This document shows positions 48,462 to 59,754 of a stretch of 64,000 nucleotides of DNA, piece after piece. Within the stretch, counting starts at the first letter, position 1, and each line of letters starts with the position of its first letter. The position numbers and the translations under genes were made by a program. Under the pieces are notes generated by a model that saw only the letters and a list, made by a program, of their open reading frames with translations, was not told the DNA's origin and did no database searches. The stretch lies in contig CM061242.1 of the NCBI GenBank assembly GCA_030848705.1, forward strand, positions 129,838,757 through 129,902,756, given 5' to 3'. This stretch comes from Heracleum sosnowskyi. Taxonomy: Eukaryota; Streptophyta; Magnoliopsida; Apiales; Apiaceae.

Positions 48462-49541
48462 TTACAGATTTAATTTCAGGTTATCGGATGAACCAAAGGT
48501 GAGTCCGGAACCCTTTAGCTTGTGCTTAGTAATCAAGTCCAATTGTTTAACCGTCTCATCAGTTAGATAATTCTGCCAATCTCCCACCTCACCTTTTCTG
48601 AAGAAATAACAGTTGTTAACAAATATTTGAGAGCTATAACGCAGAATCCCCGTCTTATTCACCTCCAAATTGCTCAGATTATCAAAACTGCAAAGCTTCA
48701 GTATCTCTTGAACCACCCCTTCTTTTTCTTCTTTTTCGGTGAAGGGCTTCCCCAAAAATAGAGCTAACTTTTTTAGATGAAACAACGGCTCTTTCTTCAT
48801 ATCCTCATACTTTATAAATAGCACATTGTCGGGAAACTCTAAGCTAGCTTTCCAATACCCCAACACATGGTCCCAGTATGGTCCATAATGTGAAACTCCT
48901 TCACAAAACATTTGAAATGCTTCATCAAGTGACAGTGGTGGTAGATGTTTAGGTCTAAGTTTGTTCATGAATAGCCACGTTGAAACCAGTACATCTTTGG
49001 GTTCGCGACAAATGTGTACAAACTTGCAGCCAGAAGTCGCCATAGACTTCGGTAACAGCTCATAAGGAATGTGAGTAGCAAATAACCTAGGCGAAGGAGG
49101 ATTGTTAGAAGTAGAATGGCTAATGAGGTAATCTTGATAAATGAATGCATCTAAGAAAGGAAAACAATCATGAGGGCCAGTGTAAAGCAAAGGGTGAGTG
49201 TTGAAGCTATAATTCGAACGATTCATGGTTGCGTAAATAAGGGCACGGAACCATGTCGTACCACATTTAACCGAAGTAGCTAAGAAAATATCAGAAGGCT
49301 GAGGTTTGAAGTGGTTTTGCACAAATAAGACCCCTTTTAAGGCTGATGAAGGGCTTAACCAAAAGCCTTGGAACTGAACAAGATGTTCAGTCATCCAGCC
49401 TTTGCCTTTCTTTAGGGTTTCGACAAGATCATCGAATTTTTCGTAGGTTTTCTCAATGGCTTCTATTTCTGCATTTTCGTTACTTGAAGTAAGGGTATTG
49501 CAGGAAAGGTTTTGTGGAGATGATACAAGAGCAAGAGTCAT
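48462..49541 (-). CDS. Cytosolic sulfotransferase (plant SOT family)
   Basis: A single-exon gene of 359 residues, the usual plant SOT structure. It transfers sulfonate from PAPS to a hydroxyl on a small molecule (flavonoids, steroids, hydroxyjasmonate or glucosinolate precursors in known relatives). The 5'-phosphosulfate loop reads SVKCGTTWFRA (90-100; consensus YPKSGTTW, so the first Ser is Cys here). The catalytic His is His157 in FATHIPY. The 3'-phosphate site is CREPKDVLVSTW (178-189). The C-terminal PAPS motif is RKGEVGDW (315-322). The other family features (FKYEDM-like IKYEDM, LALFLGKPF) are present. The substrate cannot be told from sequence. A TATA element on the minus strand (49602-49610) lies about 65 bp upstream, so the leader is short. 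No lesion seen. Confidence 0.95.
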   Translation of the reverse strand: MTLALVSSPQNLSCNTLTSSNENAEIEAIEKTYEKFDDLVETLKKGKGWMTEHLVQFQGFWLSPSSALKGVLFVQNHFKPQPSDIFLATSVKCGTTWFRALIYATMNRSNYSFNTHPLLYTGPHDCFPFLDAFIYQDYLISHSTSNNPPSPRLFATHIPYELLPKSMATSGCKFVHICREPKDVLVSTWLFMNKLRPKHLPPLSLDEAFQMFCEGVSHYGPYWDHVLGYWKASLEFPDNVLFIKYEDMKKEPLFHLKKLALFLGKPFTEKEEKEGVVQEILKLCSFDNLSNLEVNKTGILRYSSQIFVNNCYFFRKGEVGDWQNYLTDETVKQLDLITKHKLKGSGLTFGSSDNLKLNL

Positions 49542-49601
49542 GTTGAGATGATTAGAGAAAGATGGTTCTTGGGATGAATTTGGAAAGCTAGACTTCTAAG
49601 C

Positions 49602-49610
49602 TGTATAAAT
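49602..49610 (-). promoter_or_regulatory. TATA box of the sulfotransferase gene
   Basis: On the minus strand CTATTTATAC, about 60-70 bp before the ATG at 49541. Confidence 0.5.
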
Positions 49611-50657
49611 AGAAACTCATATTTTAGGTTCAAGAATCAAGATCGATCCCACATTGATTCGGTCCCCACGGGATCCGAAAAGTGGACCCACCACCCCGAT
49701 CACCGCCACTTTCACACGACGGACGACGTGATGTTCGACTGAGTAATACAAGCTGACAACAAGTGTAATGGAACACAATATTTAAAAGTTTGCAGTTCTT
49801 AAAAAGACAATAAATTTAAACACTAATTATTTTATAAATTTTGTTAAACAATCTTGAATCGAGATGGTCAGTATATTGAAGATACTATTACGTACGTAAT
49901 GACCTGTTTGCATCCATCCATGTAAGGGCACGTACACTGTCTGTCCACATGCACTACATTGAAAACCTAAAATTTACAGTGCGATGCCATTTATTGAATC
50001 GATACAGATTTGATTCCATAAGTTTGGTTCCTGTAGGAAACTTCCCTTTGCTGTAAAACACGTGCTGAGAGGTACACTGTTGATCTATACACATTATCAA
50101 AAGTAAGCATTCAGAGAACACCCCAATTTTACGTCCAGACGAGTGGAAACTTCTAGTTCAATTTAGAGGTACTACTATTAAGTCACCAACGATTTTTTGG
50201 AGTCTGTGGTGGATTTAGTTCAATTTCAAAGTTGTTGCATTTGCTTTGAATTCGGAATCGGGACCTGATTTTTAAAAACACTTGCAACTATGCACAAGAT
50301 TTATTAATTTAAATTTTTTAGCTTAATTCAGGTTCGATTCCTTACAATTACGTTATTATACAAAATTTATTTATTTACTTTAATTTCATTCAAAGTTCAA
50401 TTGTCTATAACGTTTATACTCTTTATTAGTAAAGAAAATAATTATAAAATATCGCGCGGTACCAAATTCAAGATTAATTGCCTATAACCACATAATTAAA
50501 TAGTATTTATTTATTATATATTTCTATCATTCAAATATCTATAAGTACATTTTTTAATAATTTTTTTTAATAATTAAAATTAATATTAATAAACAAAACA
50601 ATGTGAAAATGGTGCGCGACTGCGCGGTACCAAAGTACCAAATTTGATTATCACGAA
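49611..50657. other. Intergenic with a worn TRIM-like fragment
   Basis: 50120-50250 matches the 37.6-kb TRIM-like repeat (TTCTAGTTCAATTTAGAGG, ACTATTAAGTCACCAACGAT, GGAGTCTGTGGTGG). An outlying, diverged copy of the 50.7-kb tandem repeat is at 50330-50420. No gene. Confidence 0.45.
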
Positions 50658-50945
50658 ATCCGGGTTCGATTACTTGCAACTACGTAATTATACAAGATTT
50701 ATTTACTTTAAATTCTTTAACTTCATCTCGGGTTCGATTCCTTGCAACTACGTAATTGTACAAAATTTATTTATTTACTTTAAATTTATTAGCCACATCG
50801 AGGGTTCGATTCCTTGCAGCTACGTAATCGTACAAGATTTATTTATTTACTTTAATTTCTTTAGTTTTACAAACGGTTCGATTGTCTATAACTACATAAT
50901 TAAATAGTGGTTTATTTATTATATATTTTTATCATTCAATTCTCG
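50658..50945 (+). repeat. Tandem repeat of 68-72 bp with a GGTTCGATTCC core
   Basis: Units start with GGTTCGATT at 50663, 50731, 50803 and 50875. Each reads GGGTTCGATTCCTTGCAACT, ACGTAATTGTACAAGATTTA and TTTATTTACTTTAA. The repeats create a long accidental reading frame with a recurring Gly-Ser-Ile-Pro-Cys pattern; I do not count it as a gene. Confidence 0.88.
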
Positions 50946-51178
50946 ACAAATACATTTAAAAAAATATTTATCAATATTAATATGTTGATGTCAAACTAGT
51001 AATACAAAAAACCGCAAGTTAAACATGTGTTTATAAAACACGTGAATGCGTCTTGCGTTTACTATGTGTAACACATATTTTATTTACAAAACGCAAATTA
51101 ATTTCACGTTTTCAGAGAGGAAACGTGACTTAAACTTTCGTTAATATCCAAAACGTGATTTCTATTCACGTTTTAATA

Positions 51179-51210
51179 TACTAGTTTATAGCCCGTGCGA
51201 TGCACGGTTA
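51179..51210 (-). mobile_element. Helitron-type 3' terminus
   Basis: On the minus strand the hairpin CCGTGCATCGCACGG is followed after about eight bases by CTAG (51179-51182) and T. The hairpin arms are perfect and identical in sequence to the one at 39546-39560. Confidence 0.65.
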
Positions 51211-54200
51211 CTTAAATTTTATTTATAATTATTCTGTTTATAATTATATTTTTATTACCCATGCAACACACGATTATTTTTTTTAATATTTATAATTATA
51301 TTTATTTATGAATATTTTAATATTTAAAATTTTTTAGTTTACATGATTAAATTATTGTTAAAAAAGATTTAGCCAAAACAATTATAGTTCAAAATTTGAT
51401 ATTTATTATATTTTACACGCTCAATTTAATATTTGTTTATATTGAGTTATAAAAGTTATATTTGGCCAATTTTATAGTCCACGTGAAATTCACAAAATAA
51501 TCTTTAATTTAGTTGAGAATTCTATTCGATTTAGAAAATCCACTTATATGTAGTTTAGATTATTAGAATACCTTTTATTAACCAAGTACAATTTTTAATG
51601 TTAAATTAACGGTTTTCATCTATTTATTTAAGATTAAACGATTTTTATTATTTTGGTATTAAATGAGTTTTCTTATTTAATTACAACTATTTGTATGTTT
51701 TGACTTTTTGTAAAATCCAATCCTAATATTATATCTTTTAACTTATATCATTTTTAGATAATAACTTCTTTTTATATGATATAATCTTGATCATATGTTT
51801 TTAAAAGAATTGGATCTAACGGAATGTTTTGCCGGTATTTAGGACCAAACTACCAGGATAATATCCTTAATTTTTCTTAATATTTATAAAAAAAATTAAT
51901 TTTTAATTTTTTAAAAAATTTATTGCTAAAATATAATATACTCTTTTTTGTAATATGTTAATGATGCGGGAACTTTGAACTTTTGAGAAAATAAATTATC
52001 AATTAAAATATAATTTTTTTTGTAATAGTTCTTCTTTTAAAGTAGTACACCGTGACAATCAAAATTCTGTATAAAATTCATTTTTTTATAATATATCCCG
52101 TAAATATCTATGTTATTATATTAAAGACTAAATAATGAAAGCTTCCTTATAAGTCTGTTTGCTTTGTTTGATCACTCAATCCATAATTGTTGGATCTTTC
52201 AAATTAAATTGTTGAGAAATATTAGATATAACAGAAAAATTATCATGTAGAATGATCTAAGTTTGAATCTACCAACAACATATTAAAATTTACACGTTTT
52301 TTTGAAAATAAGAATTTTTTCATTTTTTCTTACGGGCATAGGTTATTTGATAATATTTTTTGTAAAGTACGATTTTTCAGAAAAGTATTATACTAATTGA
52401 TTAACAAACTTTTAAAGTTTTGAATTTAATAATTTACAATGTATATAGGTTAAAAAAAGTTTGGCCTCTTCTGTAGCTAAGTCTAAAATTTCAAAATACG
52501 GTCTTTTTTAATATGAATATAGTCGTGCTACAATGAAATTAGGTCTCTATGAGTTCTTATAAAATAAAATCACCATTTGCGTATAATTTATTATTTAATA
52601 ATAAATAATATTTGATTAGTTATGATCTAAAACTTAATAAAATAGGATAAAAAATTTGCACAATTTTATAAAATTTTATCCTCGTATTATTATATTCTTT
52701 CTTTCTTGATTTGAATTTTTCTTAGATTGATTTTAATTTTTGAACATAGATTTCTAAATTTAAAATAGTTAGAAAAAGGTAATTAAATTGGCATTAAAAT
52801 AATGATGACATAATAATTATTATTAGAATTTAAATACTCACTTTACTAATTTAGGCTTTATCTTGTATTTTAAAAATCAAATTTTGATGATTTTACACCC
52901 CACATGAAGATAACTAAATTATCTTTAATTAAAAGATGGTTTAATAATTTTTATTTAACTGGAATTGTCCATGAAAGAGAAAAGAAAGTCATGAATTTTT
53001 TACATGGAAAATTTTATTCAATATAGAAAACTTATTTATATTTGGTATATTTGGTTTAAATTATCAAAATACACTTTTTAGAATTTAAATATAATCCTAT
53101 TATTAATAAAATACACTTTTTTAATATTTGATCTAACGATTTTTATTTATCTAGTTATGATCTAATGGTCCTTATTAATTTGGTTGTCCAATACCGTACG
53201 ACCAAAATTTTGGATAAAATCCATGTTTATTATATATAAGGATTTAATATAATAATGATATCAAGTATATATTGATATAAGTATCTTACTAACTGCTTTT
53301 ACTTTTAATGTTTCGGTTTTATTTACAGTGTATATAAAATTTTAAAATACATTATTACTTAAAAATTATTAAACAGAATAAAAATTATGTTATGATTATA
53401 TAAAATTTTATTCTCATATTATATTATTCTTTATCAATTTGAATTTGTGCTTAATTTATTTTAATACTTTATGGAAAGAAACATAAAATTTCTATATTTA
53501 AAAGAATTAGTGGAAACATAAATAAATTGGTGCTACAATAAAAAAAATATTTATTAAAATTTAGATACTCACTTTACTATTTGGGTTCTATCCTGAGTTT
53601 TAGAAATTGAATTTTGACGATTTTACAAATCATGTGAAACTAACGAAATTATCTTTAATTTAATGATGGTTTAATAATTATTATCTAACTTGACCCGTTG
53701 ACCTACCCATAAACCGAAAAGAAAAGATGGTTAAGAATTTTTACATAAAGATTTCAATTCAATATAGAAAACCAATTTATAATTGGTTTAAATTATCAAA
53801 GCACACTTCTTAGTATTTAAATATAATCCTACCTTTAATCAAATACACATTTTAATATAAGTATTATATTCAAAATTATCATTTATGAATATGAAACCCT
53901 CAATATTTTAATACTATTTTGATATTATCCTTTTATGTTTGTTATATGTAAAATAATATATTTATAATTGGATTAATCAAATTGTTATGTTTCTTCAGAA
54001 AAAAAGTGTTTAAATTTATTCTTGTACAGGATTTCTTCTAAGTCGTAGGATCCACGTGTATCATTGTTAGTATGATATACATGAGCATATTGATAATTTT
54101 TAATATTGTAATCGATATGAATAGTTATGTTGATATTTGGTTTAACAATTATTATTTAACTGGAACTATACATAAATTCAAGAGAAAAGATATTTAAGAA

Positions 54201-54791
54201 TTTTTATATAGAAAAATTTTAAATGATCAAAATACACTTTTTAGTATTTAAATATAATTCTATTATTAATCAGATACACTTTTTAATATTAGATCTAACA
54301 ATTCTCATCGATCTATTTAAGATCTAACTATAATTATTAATTTGGTTGTATAGTGATCGTACACGGACCAGATCGATTTTAATTTTTTCTTAAATTGGTT
54401 TTAATATTTTATTGAAATAAACATAGAATTTATAAATTTAAAAGAATTAGGAAAAAAAATTAAATTGGTGCTACAATAATAAAAAAAAATATTTATTAAA
54501 ATTTAGATAATCACTTTACTGTTTGGGCTCTTGAGTTTTAGACAACAGATTTTAACGATTTTACAGCCCACGCGAAGCTAACAAAATTATCTTTAATTTA
54601 ATGATTGTTTAATAATTATTATCTAACTGGAACTATCCATAAACTAAAGAGAAAAGATAATTACGAATTTTTACATAAAGATTTCTATTCAATATAGAAA
54701 ACCCATTTATAATTGGTTTAAATTATCAAAATACGCCTTTTAGTATTTAAATACTATCATATTATTAATCAAATACAATTTTTAATATTAT
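51211..54791. repeat. Long block of diverged repeats (probable Helitron interior)
   Basis: The same segment recurs near 52930-53130, 53645-53870, 54135-54310 and 54590-54790: GGTTTAATAATTATTATCTA, AACTGG, GAGAAAAGAT, AATTTTTACAT, ATTCAATATAGAAAA, TTATCAAAATACACTTTTTA, ATTTAAATATAAT and, in several copies, GATCTAACGATTCTCAT. There is no coding capacity. The same ACGG-TTCTCAT and TTAGATCTAAC words occur in the 39-40 kb Helitron array. Confidence 0.6.
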
Positions 54792-54793
54792 GT

Positions 54794-55461
54794 GGGCGTT
54801 TGGGGTATCAAACAAAAGTTGACTTATAGCTTAAAATGAGTAAGTGCTTTATAAGTGATAAGTTGATGGATTCTTATAAGTGTTTGGGAGAACTTAAAAA
54901 AGTGAACTTATGTCTTATAATGAGTAAGTGTTATATAAGTGATAAGTTGATGCAAACTTATAAGTTACGTAAGTGTTTGGATAAATTTACTTATAAGTTA
55001 ATAATTTTTTTGTTAAATTAAATTGAAAAAATAATTAATTAATTTAATGATCTCGATAAATACATTTTAGATTAAAAAAGATTTAAAAGTATAAATATAA
55101 AAATATAAACTACTAAAATGTTAGTATAAATATAAAAATATAAACTACTAACATGTTAGTAAAATATAAAAATAACATTTTAGATTAAATATAAACATTT
55201 AAAAGTATAAATAGATAAAGAAATCATGAAAAATGAAATAAGTTGAGCAAAATGTTAGTATTTTCTAACATTCAACTTATCATCTTATAAGTTATAAGTT
55301 AGATTATAAGTTGAGTAGACAAACACCCTCCATAAGTCATAAGCTAAAAAAATAAGTTATAATTTATAAGTTAATGAAATAAGCTGAGTACACAAACACC
55401 CCTAATAAGCTGAAACAGATAAGTCATAAGCTGACTTATAAACCCTCAGCCAAACAGACCC
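54794..55461. mobile_element. MITE-like element with TTATAAGT-rich interior
   Basis: Left end GGGCGTTTGGGGTATC and right end (reverse complement) GGGTCTGTTTGGCTGAGG are similar inverted ends, with possible TAT duplications. The interior is built from TTATAAGT/ACTTATAA words in both orientations and a 2-copy repeat (ATGAGTAAGTG then TATAAGTGATAAGTTGATG). By comparison with an undisturbed repeat unit at 54285-54310, the element interrupts AATATTA|GATCTAAC. It has no coding sequence. Confidence 0.7.
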
Positions 55462-55563
55462 TATATCTAACGGTCCTCATCTATTTGAATATTTATAGTT
55501 TTATAATCCAACGGCTCGTATCTTTTTGGTAGTAAAATGACCGACCAAAGTTACAAGGAATTA

Positions 55564-55868
55564 ATGGGAGCATAGTTTTTCGACAGTTTTTTGACGTTTT
55601 CTCTTAACGTTTTCAGTTTTCACATGATATAGACATCTATCCTATTAGCCTTGAGGACCCCATGCACTTTACCATCGGTTGTCAGCATTTTACACATCTT
55701 TTCATACGAGTACATTGTAGTGTGTAATTATTGTTCAATATATATTATATATACACACATATATTGTGAAAAAGAGTGACCAACTCCTTTTTTTTATCTA
55801 CGAGATCTATGTTGTTAAGCGTTAATAGTGTTAACAACATAGATCTCATACTCCAACTATGCTCCCAT
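55564..55868. mobile_element. PIF/Harbinger (Tourist-like) MITE, 305 bp
   Basis: Inverted ends ATGGGAGCATAGTT and AACTATGCTCCCAT are perfect over 14 bp. A TTA duplication flanks both sides (55561-55563, 55869-55871), the standard PIF/Harbinger target. The right subterminal region contains a 17-bp perfect inverted repeat, GAGATCTATGTTGTTAA at 55802-55818 and its complement at 55831-55847, with a 12-base loop. Confidence 0.85.
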
Positions 55869-56016
55869 TTATCTGTCCAGCGTTTTAAGTAGTGGTTTAT
55901 TTATTATATATTTATCATTCAATTCTTGATAAATATATTTTTTAAAAATATTTATTAATATTTATCAATATTATTATGTTGATGTCGACTTATGCTCGGT
56001 CCGTACGGGTTATCAG

Positions 56017-56020
56017 CTAG
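56017..56020 (+). mobile_element. Possible plus-strand Helitron terminus
   Basis: GGTCCGTACGGGTTATCAGC ends in CTAG then T. The upstream stem (CCGTACGG) is short, so this is a weak call. It could mark the other side of the repeat block that starts at 51179. Confidence 0.35.
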
Positions 56021-56477
56021 TCTTTATTAATGAGCCAATATCGTACTTGTGATTTTTCATCAATTCTAATTTCTAACAGATCGAGTACTGCACGAATATA
56101 TTTCAGTGTATAAACATCCAATTATTACTAAAACGGCTGGGCCTGGACATCTTCAGATATCATTGGTTAACATTTGAATGCTTCCTTATAGCAAGGTAAT
56201 TTTAACAACAATCTCAAATAAGATCTAAACATCAAAAAATGATTATATCATCGTAGTAGATACTAGATAGTCTCAAACTCTTAACATGAATTTATTCAAA
56301 CACGATTACGAAAATAAAGCTAAGTCTTTCATATTGTCCATGATATACTAGAGTTAACACCGACATTAACCGTACATGCTCAATTGTATGAACAGAGTAA
56401 TGATCATTTCTTCTTGGAAAATACTAGAGTTCTCGAATTGATTATCGAAAATTGACATGTCATCTATATAATTAGTA

Positions 56478-56794
56478 CTCCCTCCGTCCCGTTGAATTTT
56501 ATACATTGGGGATGAACACGGAGACCAAGAAAAGATATAAAGAATGAGTAAAACTAGATGAAAAATGGGTAAGTGGTGGGACTTATCAATATTTAATTAT
56601 AGATTTGATATAGTGGAGCAAAGTAGTAGGTGTAATAGTATTTTATATTATTATAGAATAAAGATAGTGGAGAAAAGTAATGGGTGTAATAGTGTTTTAT
56701 ATTATTAAAACTTACTATTTTTGGAATGTATAGAAATGAGATAGACATCCCAAAATAGAAACCGTATAAAAATGGATGGGACAGAGAGAGTGAG
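56478..56794. mobile_element. Stowaway-like MITE (Tc1/mariner)
   Basis: Starts TA|CTCCCTCCGTCCCGTTGAAT. Its right end, reversed, reads CTCACTCTCTCTGTCCCATC next to TA. CTCCCTCCGTCCC is the standard Stowaway terminus and TA its target. The right end carries a few extra bases. The interior has TATA-rich inverted segments and no coding sequence. Confidence 0.8.
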
Positions 56795-57338
56795 TAATTT
56801 TTATAATACTAATATAAGACCCCGCGTACATACATATACGTCCACAAATTATAACCCGACACTTAACATACCACATTATTCGGGATGAAATTTACTGCCC
56901 TTCTTTGTTCTATATCCACCGAGCAGAATTTCCTGTATTTATTATTTAATCAAAATGTGATCACTCAAATTTTGACAGGTACTTATTTGAAAACAAAAAA
57001 AAAATGGGACAGATTTGTAATTTCCAAGATTATACCGTTGGACAATACTTATGGATGTAATCAATTATTTTTACCTAATTAGGATTATGCAAATAAAAAT
57101 CTTAATTAGCTATGAATAAGCAGTTCCCTTGTAACTCCACGTTTCTTAATCACGTAATCATAACTGGCACACACACAATCAAGGATATAGAAAAGCTCAA
57201 TAACTCCTCGATATTCTAAAATTTTAATACTGTTTTTCAAAATTCAAATTAAGATTAAAATCCCCCCTCTTAGATTTCTGCAGCTTATGTATATTAATCT
57301 TCTCTAATACAGTATGATTTATCAGATTCAGGTCTCTA

Positions 57339-57400
57339 CACTACAACAAATCAGGGCATTTACGACGAAACGGAATGAATTTGTCACTAAAATGGACTGT
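57339..57400 (+). mobile_element. Solitary CACTA transposon end
   Basis: CACTACAACAAATCAGGGCATTTACGACG is a typical CACTA (En/Spm) terminus. The CACTA homology fades after about 60 bp and no matching end is found nearby, so this is a remnant. It lies 200 bp upstream of the first supported exon of the BASL-like gene. Confidence 0.55.
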
Positions 57401-57599
57401 TAAAGATTGTGCTTCCACTCTTTATGCATGCAGGATTCCGTTAGGTACACAAATTTTACATGCATGCATTATTCAATAAGTACTGTCTCAACAGAGTTCT
57501 TGTGAAGTGTTTTTTTTTTTGTTTTTTTTTTTTGGTAATTTCTTGAATTTTAGATTTTCATGTTTATTTGTATGATATGTTTTACTAGATGAGCAAGGC

Positions 57600-58446
57600 A
57601 TGATTCCTAAACCAAAGATTAACAAAAATGATTCTGAAGAAAAGAAAAGAAACAAAAATGATGATATGAAACAGCCTCCGATTGCTGATAAAGAATATAT
57701 AGTGTTTCGGTTTAGAGAGGATGGAGGGATTGATTTGGCGGAAGAGATGTCACTTACGAGGAATTCCGAACGTCGGATGGATCACATTCACCATAATCAC
57801 AAGGTTTTCAGATGAGTTTGTTTGAGTTTTTTGTACTTTCAGGTTGTTAGTTTTTCTAATCTGTTTTTAGACCTTAAAGGAGCTCTTGATGTTTGATGAA
57901 AATTCGGAAGGCTTGCAATTTAAAGTGAATGAGGATGGTTTGATCATTTCGGATGATGAGGTGAAGACTCGTTGAGAATGATTCATGTTCATATGTTGCT
58001 ACAAGTTCTGCAACTTTTTTAGCAAGTTGTAGCGCGAATTGCACAGGCTTCTGTTATTTTGCTTGTGTTTTTTGTAGGATGAAGAGCAGACGAGTAATGA
58101 GTCCAGCAAAGTGTTGAGTCCGAGTGATGAGAATGATGATGGTGATAGTATCAAAGTTATAACTGCAATTGAGGAGAGTACAGAACTTAAAACATTGTCA
58201 GAGTCATCGCGCTCTGATAGTAGTTCGGGTTCTTTTGCCTTTCCAATGTGAGCACCATTACATTTAACCGTTTATGTCAAGTCATCAAATGTAATTCGCT
58301 ATTATTTACATATAATTACCTACATTTGCAGAATGAACATGGAAACGAAAGGCAGTCCGGAGAGGATGCCTAAATATACGAAGCAACGTCACAAGCTGGG
58401 GAGGATTTTGCAGTTCCCTTGTTGTAGATTCCAGAGGTTGCACTAG
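57600..58446 (+). CDS. BASL-like polarity protein (FxFP motif), possibly 5'-incomplete
   Basis: Four exons, 57600-57803, 57871-57960, 58078-58247 and 58332-58446, all GT/AG and in phase, give 192 residues. Two features match the BREAKING OF ASYMMETRY IN THE STOMATAL LINEAGE family. One is the EYIVFRFREDGGIDL block (32-46), similar to the family's FIVFCF-x2-EDG. The other is the FAFP motif (151-154), an FxFP MAPK-docking site, followed by a GSP-x2-MPK stretch and the Cys-rich end FPCCRF. The remainder is Ser/Asp/Glu-rich and disordered. BASL directs asymmetric division in stomatal lineage cells by recruiting MPK3/6. The first Met used (57600) is internal to a frame that is open upstream to an AG acceptor (57588-57589), so one or more 5' exons are probably missing or lie further left, where a CACTA fragment now sits. 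Confidence 0.6.
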
Positions 58447-59754
58447 AAACAGGTTGTGGTGTTACGCAAGTAAATTGGTTGAATGAATTAGTATTCAAGA
58501 AGTGAACAAAATGGTAGATGGTAATGTCAATATATTTCTAGGCAGATGGATATAATTGCTGTATGATTTATGAATATTACAGGATTGAAGACAACACACC
58601 ACATGAGGCCATTCTTGCTACAAGTTTTTCGATTGTTTGATTATTGATCTAACTTGTTCGGAAATATAGATTAAACAACATTTCATTACAGCCCAGCCTG
58701 CCGACTCGAATTACAGCCCAGCCTGCCGCCATGAAAGAAGGCTCAACTTGCCGGAAAATCAAGAAGATTGATTTGGCCAGCCGAAACAACTCCTTTGTGT
58801 GACCTTACATGAAGCAGAGTTTCAAGTTGGACTGTGGTCCATTCACAACCACATGGCTACATTATGTATTGGTAGACCCTGGCTACCTCATCCAAAAGCC
58901 TACCAAATTGGGTCTCGCGGTGAGATATTTTAGTGTCAAATTTTAAAAAAACATATTAATTTTATTTTTCTATTGATTATATTATTAAATTAAATTAAAA
59001 CATTTTAGAATTACAACTACATTGAAAATGAAGAAGAGTGATAGATAACAGTATTCCCCATGCCCTCCAAATCAAGTACTTGGCAGTACTGAAAACTGAG
59101 TATGGTCTGTACTCTGCAGTCAGAGTTAAAGAAAGAAAGGACAAGAAGAGTATGAATTATATCAATCCACACATTTGTCCATACGTAGTACATTCAAGCT
59201 CCGTGGCTTTCTCGACTCTCCCCGAATGAAATACACCGAATATGTTTGGTTGATTCGATATTTTATTTACGGGCAGAGAATGAGTTGATATTGGAGTAGC
59301 ATTATCCACCACGGCCACTCAATAAATCAGCACCACATGGATTACTCTATGAAGCATGGGACTACTTCTCCATGACCTCATCCAGTTTCTTTCTTTACAT
59401 CAAGTGCGTCGCTACTACTTCTACCACCACCGATGCAATATGACCATGAACACCACAGCGAGAATCAACGACATTATAGAACAAACCAGACTATTTCATT
59501 TATACCAGAGTATATGATACAATTAACAAACAACCTAGCTAGCAAACTTAGAATCAATTACATTAAAAGTTAGCTCCAGATCAATACTAATATAAATTGA
59601 TCAAAAGGAACCAAAATGATAAACACGTACAGATTTACATAGGTAATCAAGAAGAGCGGTCATTCATTTATGTATACTGTCTTAACAACCAAAAACAAAA
59701 AGAGTTCAAACTCACAAATTTGAGAAAAAGTTAAGATGTGGTGCTCGAGAAATG
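58447..59754. other. Intergenic between convergent BASL-like and Dof genes
   Basis: ATTACAGCCCAGCCTGCCG is repeated 22 bp apart (58689 and 58711). No gene supported. Balanced base composition at 58790-58920 and 59290-59460 might mark decayed coding DNA, but no domain is visible. Confidence 0.35.

Noticed and set aside
50644..50907. Open frame with a repeated Gly-Ser-Ile-Pro-Cys pattern
   Set aside because: It is the translation of a 70-bp tandem repeat; no start context or domain.
50658..50945. CRISPR-like regular repeats
   Set aside because: Repeat units are contiguous and diverged with no unique spacers, and the DNA is clearly plant.
54836..55021. 61-codon open frame MSKCFISDKL...
   Set aside because: Made by a two-copy internal repeat in a MITE.
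59038..59229. 63-codon plus-strand frame
   Set aside because: No homology recognised, no supporting splice or promoter features.
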